NCBI RefSeq assembly: GCF_014647375.1
Contig: NZ_BMPB01000009.1
Location: forward strand, 62,001 to 126,000
Reading direction: 5' to 3'
DNA length: 64,000 bases
DNA from: Parabacteroides faecis
Lineage (GTDB): Bacteria; Bacteroidota; Bacteroidia; Bacteroidales; Tannerellaceae
Positions 9,538-18,510 of this stretch are shown one piece after another. Position 1 is the first letter of the stretch. Every line of letters begins with the position of its first letter. Under the pieces are notes generated by a model that saw only the letters and a list, made by a program, of their open reading frames with translations, was not told where the DNA came from and searched no databases. A program made the position numbers and the translations under genes.

Positions 9538-11862
9538 ATGAAAAAAAATATTAGTTTGTGTTCATTAGTTCTCTGTGTTGTTTCGTTTTCTTGTGGTTCT
9601 GTAAAAGATAACCAGGAATCGCAAGAGATTTTATCTTCTTATGTAAATCCTTTTATCGGTGCCTCCACCAGTATGGATGCGGGTGGATCTTATCATGGTT
9701 TAGGTAAAACTTTTCCGGGAGTGACGGCTCCGTTCGGTATGGTACAGGTCAGTCCTAATACGATTACCGGAGGGGATAATGGTTCCGGTTATAGTGATGA
9801 GCATACTTCCATCGAAGGTTTTGCTTTTACACAAATGAGCGGGATTGGCTGGTATGGCGATCTGGGAAACCTGCTTGTTATGCCGACGGTAGGGAAACTG
9901 CATACATTTTCGGGTACATCGGACGAACCGGATAAGGGATACCGCTCCCGGTACGATAAGTCTTCGGAAAAAGCATCTGCCGGTTATTACTCTGTGATGC
10001 TGACGGATTATCAGATAAAAGCGGAGGCAACGGCACTTCCTCATAGCGGAATGTTGCGTTTTACATTTCCTGAAAGTAAAGAATCGCGTATCCAGATAGA
10101 TCTGGCAAGAAGGGTGGGAGGAACTTCTACCTGGCAAGCTATCGAAGTGATCAATGACCATACGATCCGTGGAGAGATGAAATGTCCTCCCGAAGGCGGC
10201 GGCTGGGGAAATGGCGACGGTAAAGCTGACTATATCGTCTATTTCTATGCCGAGTTTTCCCGGCCTTTCCGGTCGCATGGCGTATGGTCGGCCGATATAC
10301 CGGACGACTGGACACGCAAACGCGGAGATATAGAGAGTGAACGCTATCATGAAGTAGTGAGAAATGCCCGGATCATTCCGGACGTAACTTCTTATGTGGG
10401 GAAGCATATCGGATTCTATGCTGACTTCGATACAAAAAACGGAGATCAGATTCTGATGAAAAGCGGCATCTCTTTTACCAGTATGAGGAATGCAGAAGAG
10501 AACCTTCATTCGGAAATGAATGCATGGGATTTTGATGCGACATTGGCTTCCTGCCAGCAGTTGTGGAATGACGCACTTTCCAAAATCACCGTATCGGGTG
10601 GGACGGAAGATGAAAAGCATATCTTTTATACGGCTCTTTATCACACGATGATCGATCCGCGTGTATGCAGTGATGTGAATGGAGAATATATGGGGGCGGA
10701 TAAACAGGTGCATGTAACAGACCGGTTCTCTAAACGGACAATTTTTAGTGGTTGGGATGTTTTCCGGAGCCAGATGCCTTTGCAAACGATTATAAATCCG
10801 ACTCTGATCAATGACCAGATAAACTCGCTGGTTGAGATTGCGGACCAGAGCGGAAACAACTATCTGGAACGATGGGAGTTGCTGAATGCCTATTCGGGCT
10901 GTATGCTGGGGAATCCGGCTATCTCAGTGTTATGTGATGCTTATTCAAAGGGAATCCGTTCGTATGATATAGACAAGGCTTATCAGTATGCATTGAATAC
11001 ATCCCGGATGTTTGGAAATAATGAAAACGGATATACGCCGGGTTCCATCTCTCATACATTAGAATATGCCTACAACGATTGGTGTATGGCTCGTTTGGCC
11101 GGATGGCTTGGGAAAGAGGCGGATAAGGAGCTTTTTGAACGCAGGTCAGGAACTTATACGACCCTTTACGATCCGGATTATGGCTGGTTCCGTCCCCGTA
11201 ATGAAAAAGGGGAATATTTGCCGTTACCGGAACAGGGGAGACTGGCTGAAGGATATGGTTGTGTGGAAAGTAATGCCTATCAGCAAGGATGGTTTGTACC
11301 TCATGATGTGGAAGGCATGATCAAACTGATGGGCGGACGGGAAAAGGTTCTGGCTGATCTGACGGATATGTTTGAACAAACACCTGCCGGCTATTTATGG
11401 AATCAATATTATAATCACGCCAACGAACCGGTACATCATGTACCCTTCCTGTTCAATCGCCTGGGTGCTCCGGAACTTACGCAGAAATGGACGCGGGATA
11501 TTTGCCGGAATGCTTATAAAAATTCAGTATTGGGATTGGTCGGTAATGAGGACGTAGGACAGATGTCGGCCTGGTACGTATTGGCGGCTAGTGGATTACA
11601 TCCGGTTTGTCCAGGCGACCAGCGGTATGAACTGACCAGCCCGGTATTTGAGAAGATCGTCTTCAATCTGGATCCTGACTATGCGGAGGGTAAGACATTT
11701 GTGATTGAAGCTCACAATAACAGCCCTGAAAATATCTATGTCCAGCAGGCTACTTTAAATGGAAATCCTTACAATAAATGTTATCTGATGCATGCCGACC
11801 TGATGAAGGGGGGAACGTTGGTGTTACAGATGGGGGCAGAGCCTTCGGATTGGGGAAAATGA
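9538..11862 (+). CDS. GH92-family alpha-mannosidase lipoprotein
   Basis: Exo-acting, calcium-dependent alpha-mannosidase of glycoside hydrolase family 92 (774 residues). Features: lipoprotein signal with Cys19, the N-terminal YVNPFIGAS and GGSYHGLGKTFPGVTAPFG motifs that open GH92 proteins, the VESNAYQQGWFVPHD motif near residue 576-590 that carries the acid catalyst glutamate, and GNEDVGQMSAWY near residue 668, with the aspartate region of the general base. Family members trim alpha-1,2, 1,3 or 1,6-mannose from N-glycans or yeast mannan; linkage cannot be read here. It is likely exposed at the cell surface or in the periplasm. It may serve the SusCD pair at 2256-7312 although the two are on opposite strands. 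Confidence 0.93.
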   Translation: MKKNISLCSLVLCVVSFSCGSVKDNQESQEILSSYVNPFIGASTSMDAGGSYHGLGKTFPGVTAPFGMVQVSPNTITGGDNGSGYSDEHTSIEGFAFTQMSGIGWYGDLGNLLVMPTVGKLHTFSGTSDEPDKGYRSRYDKSSEKASAGYYSVMLTDYQIKAEATALPHSGMLRFTFPESKESRIQIDLARRVGGTSTWQAIEVINDHTIRGEMKCPPEGGGWGNGDGKADYIVYFYAEFSRPFRSHGVWSADIPDDWTRKRGDIESERYHEVVRNARIIPDVTSYVGKHIGFYADFDTKNGDQILMKSGISFTSMRNAEENLHSEMNAWDFDATLASCQQLWNDALSKITVSGGTEDEKHIFYTALYHTMIDPRVCSDVNGEYMGADKQVHVTDRFSKRTIFSGWDVFRSQMPLQTIINPTLINDQINSLVEIADQSGNNYLERWELLNAYSGCMLGNPAISVLCDAYSKGIRSYDIDKAYQYALNTSRMFGNNENGYTPGSISHTLEYAYNDWCMARLAGWLGKEADKELFERRSGTYTTLYDPDYGWFRPRNEKGEYLPLPEQGRLAEGYGCVESNAYQQGWFVPHDVEGMIKLMGGREKVLADLTDMFEQTPAGYLWNQYYNHANEPVHHVPFLFNRLGAPELTQKWTRDICRNAYKNSVLGLVGNEDVGQMSAWYVLAASGLHPVCPGDQRYELTSPVFEKIVFNLDPDYAEGKTFVIEAHNNSPENIYVQQATLNGNPYNKCYLMHADLMKGGTLVLQMGAEPSDWGK

Positions 11863-11909
11863 GATAAAAGACTTTTATATAGATTGAATATCTGATACAT
11901 AAATAAGAA

Positions 11910-13103
11910 ATGATACATACTATTCAAAAATCCGAACGCTTGAATGTTGTAGATGCGCTTCGCGGCTTTGCTTTGTTGGCTATTGTGTTATTGCATAATC
12001 TTGAACATTATAATATTTATTTCATTCCGGAGTTTCAGCCGGCCTGGTTGCAGGTTCTGGACAAATGGATGTGGGATAGCTTTTTCTTTCTGTTTAGTGG
12101 AAAGGCTTATGCTACTTTCTCCTTGCTTTTTGGCTTCAGCTTCTATATTCAGTTTCATCATGCGGAACAAAAAGGGCTAGATTTTCGGGGACGTTTTGCC
12201 TGGCGGTTAGTTCTGTTGTTTCTGTTTGCCCAACTTCATGCTTTATTTTATAACGGTGATATTCTGGTACTCTATGCCGTTGCAGGTTTTGTCCTTATTC
12301 CGGTGTGTAAATTGAAAGATAAAATTGTTTTTTGGATCGCCATCTTTCTGTTGCTTCAACCTTTTGAATGGGGCAGGATGTTGTATGCGTTATCTGATCC
12401 GGATTATGTCGCTGTCGGGAATAGATTCATGATCTATTCGGAACGGGTAGGAGGAGTGACTATGAATGGTTCTTTTTGGGAGGTCTTGCGCAGTAACATA
12501 TGGGACGGACAATTGTATAGCAACTTCTGGCAGGTAGAAAATGGACGGTTGTTTCAGACATCGGCCTTGTTTATGTTTGGAATGTTGTTAGGACGTAATG
12601 GCTCTTTCATCAGGAACGACCGTACGATTGGCTTTTGGAAACGTGTCTTAGGCATAGGTATATTGGCATTCGTTCCGTTGTATCTGCTTCGGGTTTTTGT
12701 CCCCGAACATATAGATAATCCATCCGTATTGCTTCCTTATAAGATAATAACTCAATCTCTTGGCAATTTTGCCTTTATGCTGATCCTGGTTTCGGCCTTT
12801 GTGCTGATTTGGTTCAAAAAGGAGAATGGGGGTAACTGGCAGAAGTTTATTATCCCTTACGGACGTATGAGCCTGACCAACTATATTTCGCAGTCTATAA
12901 TAGGTGTGTGTATTTATTATGGATTTGGCTTGGGGTTGTATCGTGTTACCGGAGCTACGGAGACTTTGCTTATCGGACTGGCTATTTTCACCGTTCAATG
13001 GGTATTCAGCCGTTACTGGTTGTCGTGCCATAAACAAGGTCCATTGGAGTATTTATGGAAACAAGGAACCTGGATAGGCAGTAAAAACAATAAAAAGAAG
13101 TAA
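11910..13103 (+). CDS. DUF418 (YeiB-like) multi-pass membrane protein
   Basis: Inner-membrane protein of 397 residues. It opens with ERLNVVDALRGFALLAIVLLH, reported here in two pieces (ERLNVVDALRGFAL, LAIVLLH), the hallmark of the DUF418/YeiB and related acyltransferase-like superfamily, and has about ten hydrophobic segments. The C-terminal region with GRMSLTNYISQSIIG is the DUF418 domain. It lies 47 bp after the GH92 gene in the same direction and could share its transcript, ended by the terminator at 13120-13157. The reaction is unknown; transfer of an acyl group across the membrane is a family-level guess. Confidence 0.85.
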   Translation: MIHTIQKSERLNVVDALRGFALLAIVLLHNLEHYNIYFIPEFQPAWLQVLDKWMWDSFFFLFSGKAYATFSLLFGFSFYIQFHHAEQKGLDFRGRFAWRLVLLFLFAQLHALFYNGDILVLYAVAGFVLIPVCKLKDKIVFWIAIFLLLQPFEWGRMLYALSDPDYVAVGNRFMIYSERVGGVTMNGSFWEVLRSNIWDGQLYSNFWQVENGRLFQTSALFMFGMLLGRNGSFIRNDRTIGFWKRVLGIGILAFVPLYLLRVFVPEHIDNPSVLLPYKIITQSLGNFAFMLILVSAFVLIWFKKENGGNWQKFIIPYGRMSLTNYISQSIIGVCIYYGFGLGLYRVTGATETLLIGLAIFTVQWVFSRYWLSCHKQGPLEYLWKQGTWIGSKNNKKK

Positions 13104-13119
13104 TTAGAGAGTGTAGAAA

Positions 13120-13157
13120 AAATAACCCCGACAGACCAGGTTTGTCGGGGTTATTTT
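13120..13157. terminator. Bidirectional terminator between convergent genes
   Basis: Perfect stem AATAACCCCGACA / TGTCGGGGTTATT with A-run before and T-run after, so it can work in both directions. It lies between the DUF418 gene (plus) and the C1 peptidase gene (minus). Confidence 0.9.
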
Positions 13158-13179
13158 TCTATGTTCCAGAATACAACTA

Positions 13180-14580
13180 TTAATATTCGTCTGTAAACAT
13201 CGGGTCCCAGGCCGGGAGGCGGGTCGGTGTTTGTTTGAGAACGTCTTTTACTTTGTCGGTGATATATTTCTTGTCGACTACCAGACGGAACATATATTCG
13301 TTGAACCATTCGTCGGTCATGATCAGGTGGCCGCTGTTGGCACCCGGTCCCCAGCTGTTTTCGACCATCCATTTTTTTGGTGTGCCGTTAGCATCGAGAT
13401 CGACGGCCATCAGGGTCATGGCATGTGACGATCCGCTGGCGAATGTTTGGATACGTTGTTTCTTATCCATGCCGAAAGTAGTTCCCATCAGTGAGCCGTA
13501 GTCGTAATAGTTCACGTCCAGCAGACCACGTTCACGGTCGAAGAATTTACCCACGTCGCAAGAGAAATACATCATTGTGCTGTCTTTGATGGAGGCGATA
13601 GCCATTTCTTTGATATCTTCGATCGGAAGGTTTACGTAAGTCCAGTTCTTTCCGTCATAACGGTGGCGGTCGAAATCGATCTCATATAACTTGTAGTACT
13701 CACGGCTCGGATCGTTCATTAACATGACATAATTGTTTGTCAGGTCTTTGCCGATATATTCATCGAAGAATGATTTAGGAGTGTATTCTTTGGTTTCAAC
13801 CGGATTGCCTTGTGCATCTTTACGTGTCCAAGTGAATTTCGTAGGCGGTTCACCCAGGTTGAGGACCAGCATCCGGTAAATAGTTCCCAGCATTTCGGTT
13901 TTACTCTTTTCCAGTGCGGCTACTTTACTCCCTTTGGCAGACTGGTCGCGCAGATGCAGGCCGAACTCTTTCAATTTAAGGCTGATCAGATTAGCCATTC
14001 TTCCTGTACTTTCACTGCTATTGGTTTCTACCATTACGTCAGACGGAACTACGCCATATTTACCCAGAATATCGGATATTCCGGTGAACTGTCCTCCGTC
14101 GCTAAGCGGATTTTTGAATAGCCATTCCACCATTTTGTCATCCATCGGCTTTTCGCGTGTGTCGATAATCCCTTGCAGGAACAGATTGGCTTTTTCCAGC
14201 TGGTCCCAGAAGAAGGAGTAATTCTGCGAGAATTGAAAATCTCCCATATTGTACTTTGCGATCGCCTGTGCACGAAATACGTTCAGACCGGTAAATAGCC
14301 AGCAACGGCCGGATGATTTCTGGTTGGTAATCCCTTTGCTGTCTACTTTATTGGAGAAATAAGTATCGAAATTATTTTTACTTTCTGCATTTACCGCCAG
14401 TTTGTTGATATCGTTATTACTGATGGCGTTATGAATAGCCTTGTCGGTAGGAGTCCCTTTGTACGATTGTTTGATCTGTTGCAGCATTTCCGGAGAAATT
14501 CCTCCGCTGGTTTGCTGTCCGAAGGCGGATAACGTAATACCCAGTGCAAGGGCTGTTATCCATAGGTTGTTTCGTTTCAT
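13180..14580 (-). CDS. Secreted C1-family aminopeptidase (PepC/bleomycin hydrolase-like)
   Basis: Papain-fold cysteine peptidase of the C1B group (466 residues). The catalytic Cys is in SGRCWLFTGLN (Cys93), the His in GSSHAMTL (His386), and the Asn in VENSWG (Asn408), so the triad is complete. Unlike cytoplasmic PepC it begins with a signal peptide (residues 1-21, ending SAFGQ), so it acts in the periplasm or outside. Bleomycin-hydrolase relatives form hexamers and trim N-terminal residues from peptides. A -7 box TATCTTTG on the minus strand (14617-14624) precedes it, without a clear -33. It stands alone between convergent and divergent neighbours. Confidence 0.9.
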   Translation of the reverse strand: MKRNNLWITALALGITLSAFGQQTSGGISPEMLQQIKQSYKGTPTDKAIHNAISNNDINKLAVNAESKNNFDTYFSNKVDSKGITNQKSSGRCWLFTGLNVFRAQAIAKYNMGDFQFSQNYSFFWDQLEKANLFLQGIIDTREKPMDDKMVEWLFKNPLSDGGQFTGISDILGKYGVVPSDVMVETNSSESTGRMANLISLKLKEFGLHLRDQSAKGSKVAALEKSKTEMLGTIYRMLVLNLGEPPTKFTWTRKDAQGNPVETKEYTPKSFFDEYIGKDLTNNYVMLMNDPSREYYKLYEIDFDRHRYDGKNWTYVNLPIEDIKEMAIASIKDSTMMYFSCDVGKFFDRERGLLDVNYYDYGSLMGTTFGMDKKQRIQTFASGSSHAMTLMAVDLDANGTPKKWMVENSWGPGANSGHLIMTDEWFNEYMFRLVVDKKYITDKVKDVLKQTPTRLPAWDPMFTDEY

Positions 14581-14967
14581 GATATAGTTCGTTTATGTTA
14601 TGTATTTAATTTGTTACAAAGATAAGGGATACAAATTGGAATGACTAGATATGGTAAAAGAAAAATAATATATGTATTTTCTGATAACTTTGGTAAAATT
14701 TACTGTTTTTAATTGTTTGTTTGAAAACAATATTACTAATGTTGTAGAATGTTATATTTAGGTAGTGTCGGAATTTGATACACTAATGCTTGCTATAATC
14801 GTTTGCTTAAGTAGTAGGTTTGTATAGTTTAATCCCTATTTATTGTGACAGTTGTTGTAACAAATGTTAATTTGAAGATATGTGTTAAAGAAATACATAT
14901 TTTTATCAAATTTAGTGTTTATATTTGACGGATGTCTTGAAAAACAATCTTGTATACATAAATAATA
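14581..14967. other. AT-rich divergent intergenic region with two -7 boxes
   Basis: Contains TATCTTTG on the minus strand (14617-14624) for the peptidase gene, and TATATTTG on the plus strand (14920-14927) about 40 bp before the beta-propeller gene. Neither has a convincing -33 TTTG at the right distance. No gene remnant was recognised between them. Confidence 0.5.
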
Positions 14968-16122
14968 ATGGGGAAGATGAAATTTTCTATTTTCAGTTAT
15001 TCAATTCTATTCTTTTCTTTGTTTTTTGTTATCAGTTGTCGGAAAACTGTAATAAAGCGGAGTGATTCTGACTCAGTATATATAACTTTCAATGATAAAG
15101 AAAAGATAGATCTGGATGAAAGGTATGTGACTTTTATTGACACCATTAGATTGGAAACAAATGATAATTCCTTACTTAAGTATATAGATCGTATCTGTGT
15201 TGATGAGGACATGTACTTCTTTTTTGACGGATCTTTATCTAAAATTGTCATTTTTGATAAAGAAGGAAACTATGTAAACCAAATAAGTAAAATAGGCCAA
15301 GGTCCGGGAGAATATGCTCAACTATCCGATTTTTTTGTCGATACGAAAGAAAAACAAATCGTATTGCTTTGTGATAGACCTGAAAAAATAATGTACTTCA
15401 ATTATGAGGGGGAATTTATAAAGGAAAACTATTTTAATACTTTGTATATGCAAATTGCTTCAGACAACGAGTATATATATGTAGATAATCCATTTCATCC
15501 GGAATTAGAAAACTCACAAGTAATAGTTTTAAATAAGAAAGGAAATATAGTATCATATCAGTTACCCTTATTGCCGAATCCGGGTATAAATTTGATGGCA
15601 CCTGGAAATTGCTTTACAAAAAATTCCACTATTCATTATGTTCGACGTTTTGATAATTCGATATATGAAATTAAAGATGGTGTTGTCAGTCAGCAATACT
15701 GTATAGATTTTAAACAACATAATCTTCCCGAAAATATATTTGATGGGATTGAGACCCCTGATCAATTGCACGAATTAGCACGGGAGAAGAGATATATCTA
15801 TTGTTTATTTAATATATCAGATGGTGAAAAATACATGCTTATAAATACAAATATTGGAATTTATATTATTGATAAGGAAATGAGTGAGATACAGAAAATA
15901 GATTATATTAAAAATCCACTCCTTCCTACAGATACAAAACATAATTTTCCTATAGATAATACGAATGGTATTTTTGCGTGTGTTTACTCTTCATATATGT
16001 TTGATACGCAAAAAGAATGGATACAGAATGGTAAGTCTAAATTGAATGAAGAGCAGCGAAAATTTGTGTTGAGTGTAAAAGAAGAAGATAATCCAATACT
16101 GTTCTTGTATCAATTGAAATGA
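14968..16122 (+). CDS. 6-bladed beta-propeller lipoprotein (BF3164-like)
   Basis: Lipoprotein of 384 residues; signal sequence with Cys24 (FFVISC). The body shows propeller-type repeats such as ICVDEDMYFFFDGSLSKIVI, FDKEGNYVNQISKIGQGPGE and FVDTKEKQIVLLCD. The GQGPGEY motif is typical of the Bacteroidetes 6-bladed beta-propeller family. Members of this family are often encoded beside NVEALA peptides and S26 signal peptidases. Here no NVEALA gene was found, but a decayed signal peptidase fragment follows at 16147-16289. The gene is markedly AT-rich. Function unknown; a surface binding or secretion-related role is a guess. Confidence 0.8.
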   Translation: MGKMKFSIFSYSILFFSLFFVISCRKTVIKRSDSDSVYITFNDKEKIDLDERYVTFIDTIRLETNDNSLLKYIDRICVDEDMYFFFDGSLSKIVIFDKEGNYVNQISKIGQGPGEYAQLSDFFVDTKEKQIVLLCDRPEKIMYFNYEGEFIKENYFNTLYMQIASDNEYIYVDNPFHPELENSQVIVLNKKGNIVSYQLPLLPNPGINLMAPGNCFTKNSTIHYVRRFDNSIYEIKDGVVSQQYCIDFKQHNLPENIFDGIETPDQLHELAREKRYIYCLFNISDGEKYMLINTNIGIYIIDKEMSEIQKIDYIKNPLLPTDTKHNFPIDNTNGIFACVYSSYMFDTQKEWIQNGKSKLNEEQRKFVLSVKEEDNPILFLYQLK

Positions 16123-16146
16123 AAAAATGATTGGGGATATCATCGG

Positions 16147-16289
16147 ATGGTGGTCTTAAAAAGACCTTCTATATACGATATTGCTGTTTTTAACTCGGAT
16201 AGTAACCCAAGGTATTAATTGCAAAACGAATAGTTGGACTTCCCGGTGATACGGTTGCTATTGTAAATAGTGATCTCCAAATAAAATAA
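16147..16289 (+). pseudogene. Remnant of a signal peptidase I (S26) gene
   Basis: Two adjoining frames together read like the core of type I signal peptidase. The first frame (16147-16215) gives RPSIYDIAVFNSDSNPRY and then a stop. After a shift, the second frame (16212-16289) gives LIAKRIVGLPGDTVAIVNS and a stop. KRIVGLPGDTV is the conserved box D/E segment around the catalytic lysine. No N-terminal Ser box or membrane anchor is left, so the gene is broken and truncated at both ends. It lies 25 bp after the beta-propeller gene, a frequent partner of S26 peptidases. Confidence 0.7.
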
Positions 16290-16315
16290 TCTTATGCTTG
16301 TTAAGACATATTTAT

Positions 16316-16357
16316 ATATTCCGTAAATTACTTTTGTTGAAGTAATTTACGGAATAT
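16316..16357. terminator. 18-bp perfect hairpin, likely terminator of the acyltransferase gene
   Basis: ATATTCCGTAAATTACTT (16316-16333) pairs exactly with 16340-16357 around a 6-base loop. It lies just past the stop of the minus-strand acyltransferase gene. The 13-base stem core TCCGTAAATTACT recurs in a second hairpin at 20376-20409. Confidence 0.65.
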
Positions 16358-16368
16358 GTTTGTGATAC

Positions 16369-17520
16369 TTATTTCTTAGCGAGGAACTTCTTACTCAGCC
16401 ATTTTCTAACCGGTTCGTCATATAGTTTCAGGCATAGGTAAGCCAAAACTATATTCAATATACAAACACCCAAGACTACCTGCCAGGTCTCTGCGAGCGT
16501 GTAAAGTTCTTTGTCGATCAACCAGGCATAGAACAGGTACATCACAGGATAATGTATGATATAAAGAGGGAAAGAAATGTCTCCCAGGAATTTACATATC
16601 TTTGTCGATTTCGTATCGGTAGTGGTTCCCGATGCTCCCACCCAGATAAGGATAGGGAAAATCAGGATGATACAAAATGATTCATAAAGTCCGTTCATAG
16701 AAATCGGATCTGTCCCTTCCACGAATGGTACAGAGAACAACCCCAGTAATATGATCGAACAGATCCAGAATGCGCCTCTCACCTTGATGGGCTTGAAGTT
16801 ACGGGATAAAAGCATACCCATTGAAAAGGGGAAGAGCATGCGTAATAATCCGCCTACAAAATTCACGCCATCCAATGTCCACCCGACTCCGATGTTACCG
16901 TAACCGGATACGTCGAGGGTGGCGAATGCTGCCAGTGCTGCTCCCATCAAAAAGACGACTACAGTCAATGCCTTGGTTGATAAACGGCGAATGAACAGGG
17001 CATAAAGAATATTACCGATATACTCGAAAAACAACGACCAGCTGGGACCGTTCAGCGGGAACATTTCGCCATTTCCTCTGACTTCATAACTGGCTCCCGG
17101 TATGGCGGGAATGAAGAACAATGAACAAAGCAGGGATAGCATGACCAAGGAAATAGAGACATGTGTCCCGTCCCATTTTACACTGCCTTGAATCAGGAAA
17201 GAGATAACACCCAGAACCGCTCCCATGATAACCATCGGATGAAGACGGATCAAACGGCGTTTAAAGAAATCTTTCATGGTTAGCGTTTTTGACCAGCGGT
17301 CGTCATACGCATAACCAATAACGAAACCGGATAGGATAAAGAAGAAATCCACAGCCAGATAGCCGTGATTGATACTATCGATGGTAGTGCCTCCGGCAAA
17401 AGCGTAGCCTTCGAACACGTGATACCATACGACTAAAAGTGCTGCCACCCCTCTTAATCCGTCGAGAAGATCGTAATGAGGTTTACTGTCTGTGAATGCA
17501 GCAGAAGAGATGTTTTGCAT
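16369..17520 (-). CDS. Acyltransferase-3 family membrane protein
   Basis: Multi-pass inner-membrane protein of 383 residues in the acyltransferase-3 (OafA/NodX-like) family, which O-acylates cell-envelope sugars. It opens with HYDLLDGLRGVAALLVVWYH, and the RGVAALLVVWYHV stretch carries the family's conserved Arg and His. The YLAVDFFFILSGFVIGYAY segment is equally typical. About ten hydrophobic segments follow, ending with a basic tail. It is a monocistronic gene between a Crp-family gene (same strand, 113 bp upstream) and a strong hairpin. The acceptor is unknown; LPS, capsule or secondary glycan are all possible. Confidence 0.9.
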   Translation of the reverse strand: MQNISSAAFTDSKPHYDLLDGLRGVAALLVVWYHVFEGYAFAGGTTIDSINHGYLAVDFFFILSGFVIGYAYDDRWSKTLTMKDFFKRRLIRLHPMVIMGAVLGVISFLIQGSVKWDGTHVSISLVMLSLLCSLFFIPAIPGASYEVRGNGEMFPLNGPSWSLFFEYIGNILYALFIRRLSTKALTVVVFLMGAALAAFATLDVSGYGNIGVGWTLDGVNFVGGLLRMLFPFSMGMLLSRNFKPIKVRGAFWICSIILLGLFSVPFVEGTDPISMNGLYESFCIILIFPILIWVGASGTTTDTKSTKICKFLGDISFPLYIIHYPVMYLFYAWLIDKELYTLAETWQVVLGVCILNIVLAYLCLKLYDEPVRKWLSKKFLAKK

Positions 17521-17633
17521 GATAAGAGTTTGTTATTTAGATTATTATTATTACGTGTAACTTATGAAGCTCCAAAATTATAAAACTTATGCGTCCTAAA
17601 ATTTGTCCTACGTCAAATAGTACCGGATAAAGA

Positions 17634-18230
17634 TTATTTCTGGGCTCTGATCCGGCTGAGTGTAGATGAGGTTATCCCCAGGTAGGAGGCAATATAGCCC
17701 AATTGTACACGCTGATACACTTCGGGAAATTGTTGTTTGAATTCCTCAAATCTCTCCTTTGCTGACAAGGTAAGACGTTCTTTATGTGAGCGGTGCAAAC
17801 GCCTGTATTCGTTCTGATGAATGACTCTTCCCCAGTTGGCCAGTTCGATATTGGTTTGAAAAAGCTGTAGCAAATCGGCCAGTGATATTTGATAGGCTAC
17901 TACTTCTTCAAGCGTTTCTACAAACTCTTCACTTACCTTATTATAGTACAACTCATCCATACTAAAGACAATACTTCCTTCATAGGCGAAAGAGGTGGTT
18001 ATTTCCTCTCCGTTTACCAACCAGAAGGAGCGGGTCATTCCTTTCTCTATAAAGTAAGCCGATTTGCAAAACATATTAGCTTTTATCAGTTGATGCTTTT
18101 TAGGGAAATGACATAAAGTGACATGTTCTTTCAATGTTTGTATCGTTGTATCGGAAATTGGATATGAAGAGTTTATCTTGTCAATAATATTTACCATAAG
18201 AAATTCTTGATTATTTTCCATCACATGCAA
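17634..18230 (-). CDS. Crp/Fnr-family transcriptional regulator
   Basis: Protein of 198 residues (if ATG at 18230 is used; 18221 or 18197 are possible starts). The N-terminal part is a cyclic-nucleotide-binding-type beta-roll (HLIKANMFCKSAYFIEKGMT-like region; EKGMTRSFWLVNGEEITTSF). A long dimerisation helix follows, then the C-terminal helix-turn-helix QLGYIASYLGITSSTLSRIR. This is the common Bacteroidetes type without conserved cAMP-binding residues, so the ligand is unknown. It is divergent from the alpha/beta hydrolase gene at 18511. A perfect palindrome at 18449-18465 in the shared intergenic region overlaps the promoter of that gene and could be its operator. Confidence 0.85.
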   Translation of the reverse strand: MHVMENNQEFLMVNIIDKINSSYPISDTTIQTLKEHVTLCHFPKKHQLIKANMFCKSAYFIEKGMTRSFWLVNGEEITTSFAYEGSIVFSMDELYYNKVSEEFVETLEEVVAYQISLADLLQLFQTNIELANWGRVIHQNEYRRLHRSHKERLTLSAKERFEEFKQQFPEVYQRVQLGYIASYLGITSSTLSRIRAQK

Positions 18231-18448
18231 AAATAAGAGGAATAATGCAACATTTCTCCTGTTGGGGAGATATTTTCATAGAAAAGGTGATAAAGTAGAT
18301 TAATCAATCTAAATAAGAAGGATATTAAACAGACTTCAGACCGTATTTGATGTATAGCGTTTGGTCCTCCTGTTTATTTAGATTCATTGCTCTATTTCTA
18401 TTTGTGGATGAATTATGTTTATAAATAGTTGAATAAAGTTTATATATG

Positions 18449-18465
18449 ATTGAATTTTATTCAAT
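18449..18465. promoter_or_regulatory. Palindromic operator candidate
   Basis: ATTGAAT-TTT-ATTCAAT, a perfect 7-bp dyad with 3-bp centre, between divergent Crp-family regulator and hydrolase genes. A half-like TTGAATAAA precedes it at 18429-18437. It covers the region from -33 towards the -7 box TATATTTG (18474-18481). Confidence 0.5.
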
Positions 18466-18481
18466 ATAATTTCTATATTTG
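18449..18481 (+). promoter_or_regulatory. Promoter of the alpha/beta hydrolase gene
   Basis: ATTG (18449-18452), 21-bp spacer, TATATTTG (18474-18481), 29 bp before the ATG. The -7 box matches TAnnTTTG fully, the -33 matches three of four. Confidence 0.6.
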
Positions 18482-18510
18482 TCCGGATAACTTTTTAGGA
18501 AGGTAATAAT

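Noticed and set aside
9700-10785. Open frame of 361 codons on the minus strand
   Set aside because: It is fully antisense to the GH92 gene, has no family resemblance and no regulatory sites; it is a by-product of GH92 codon use.
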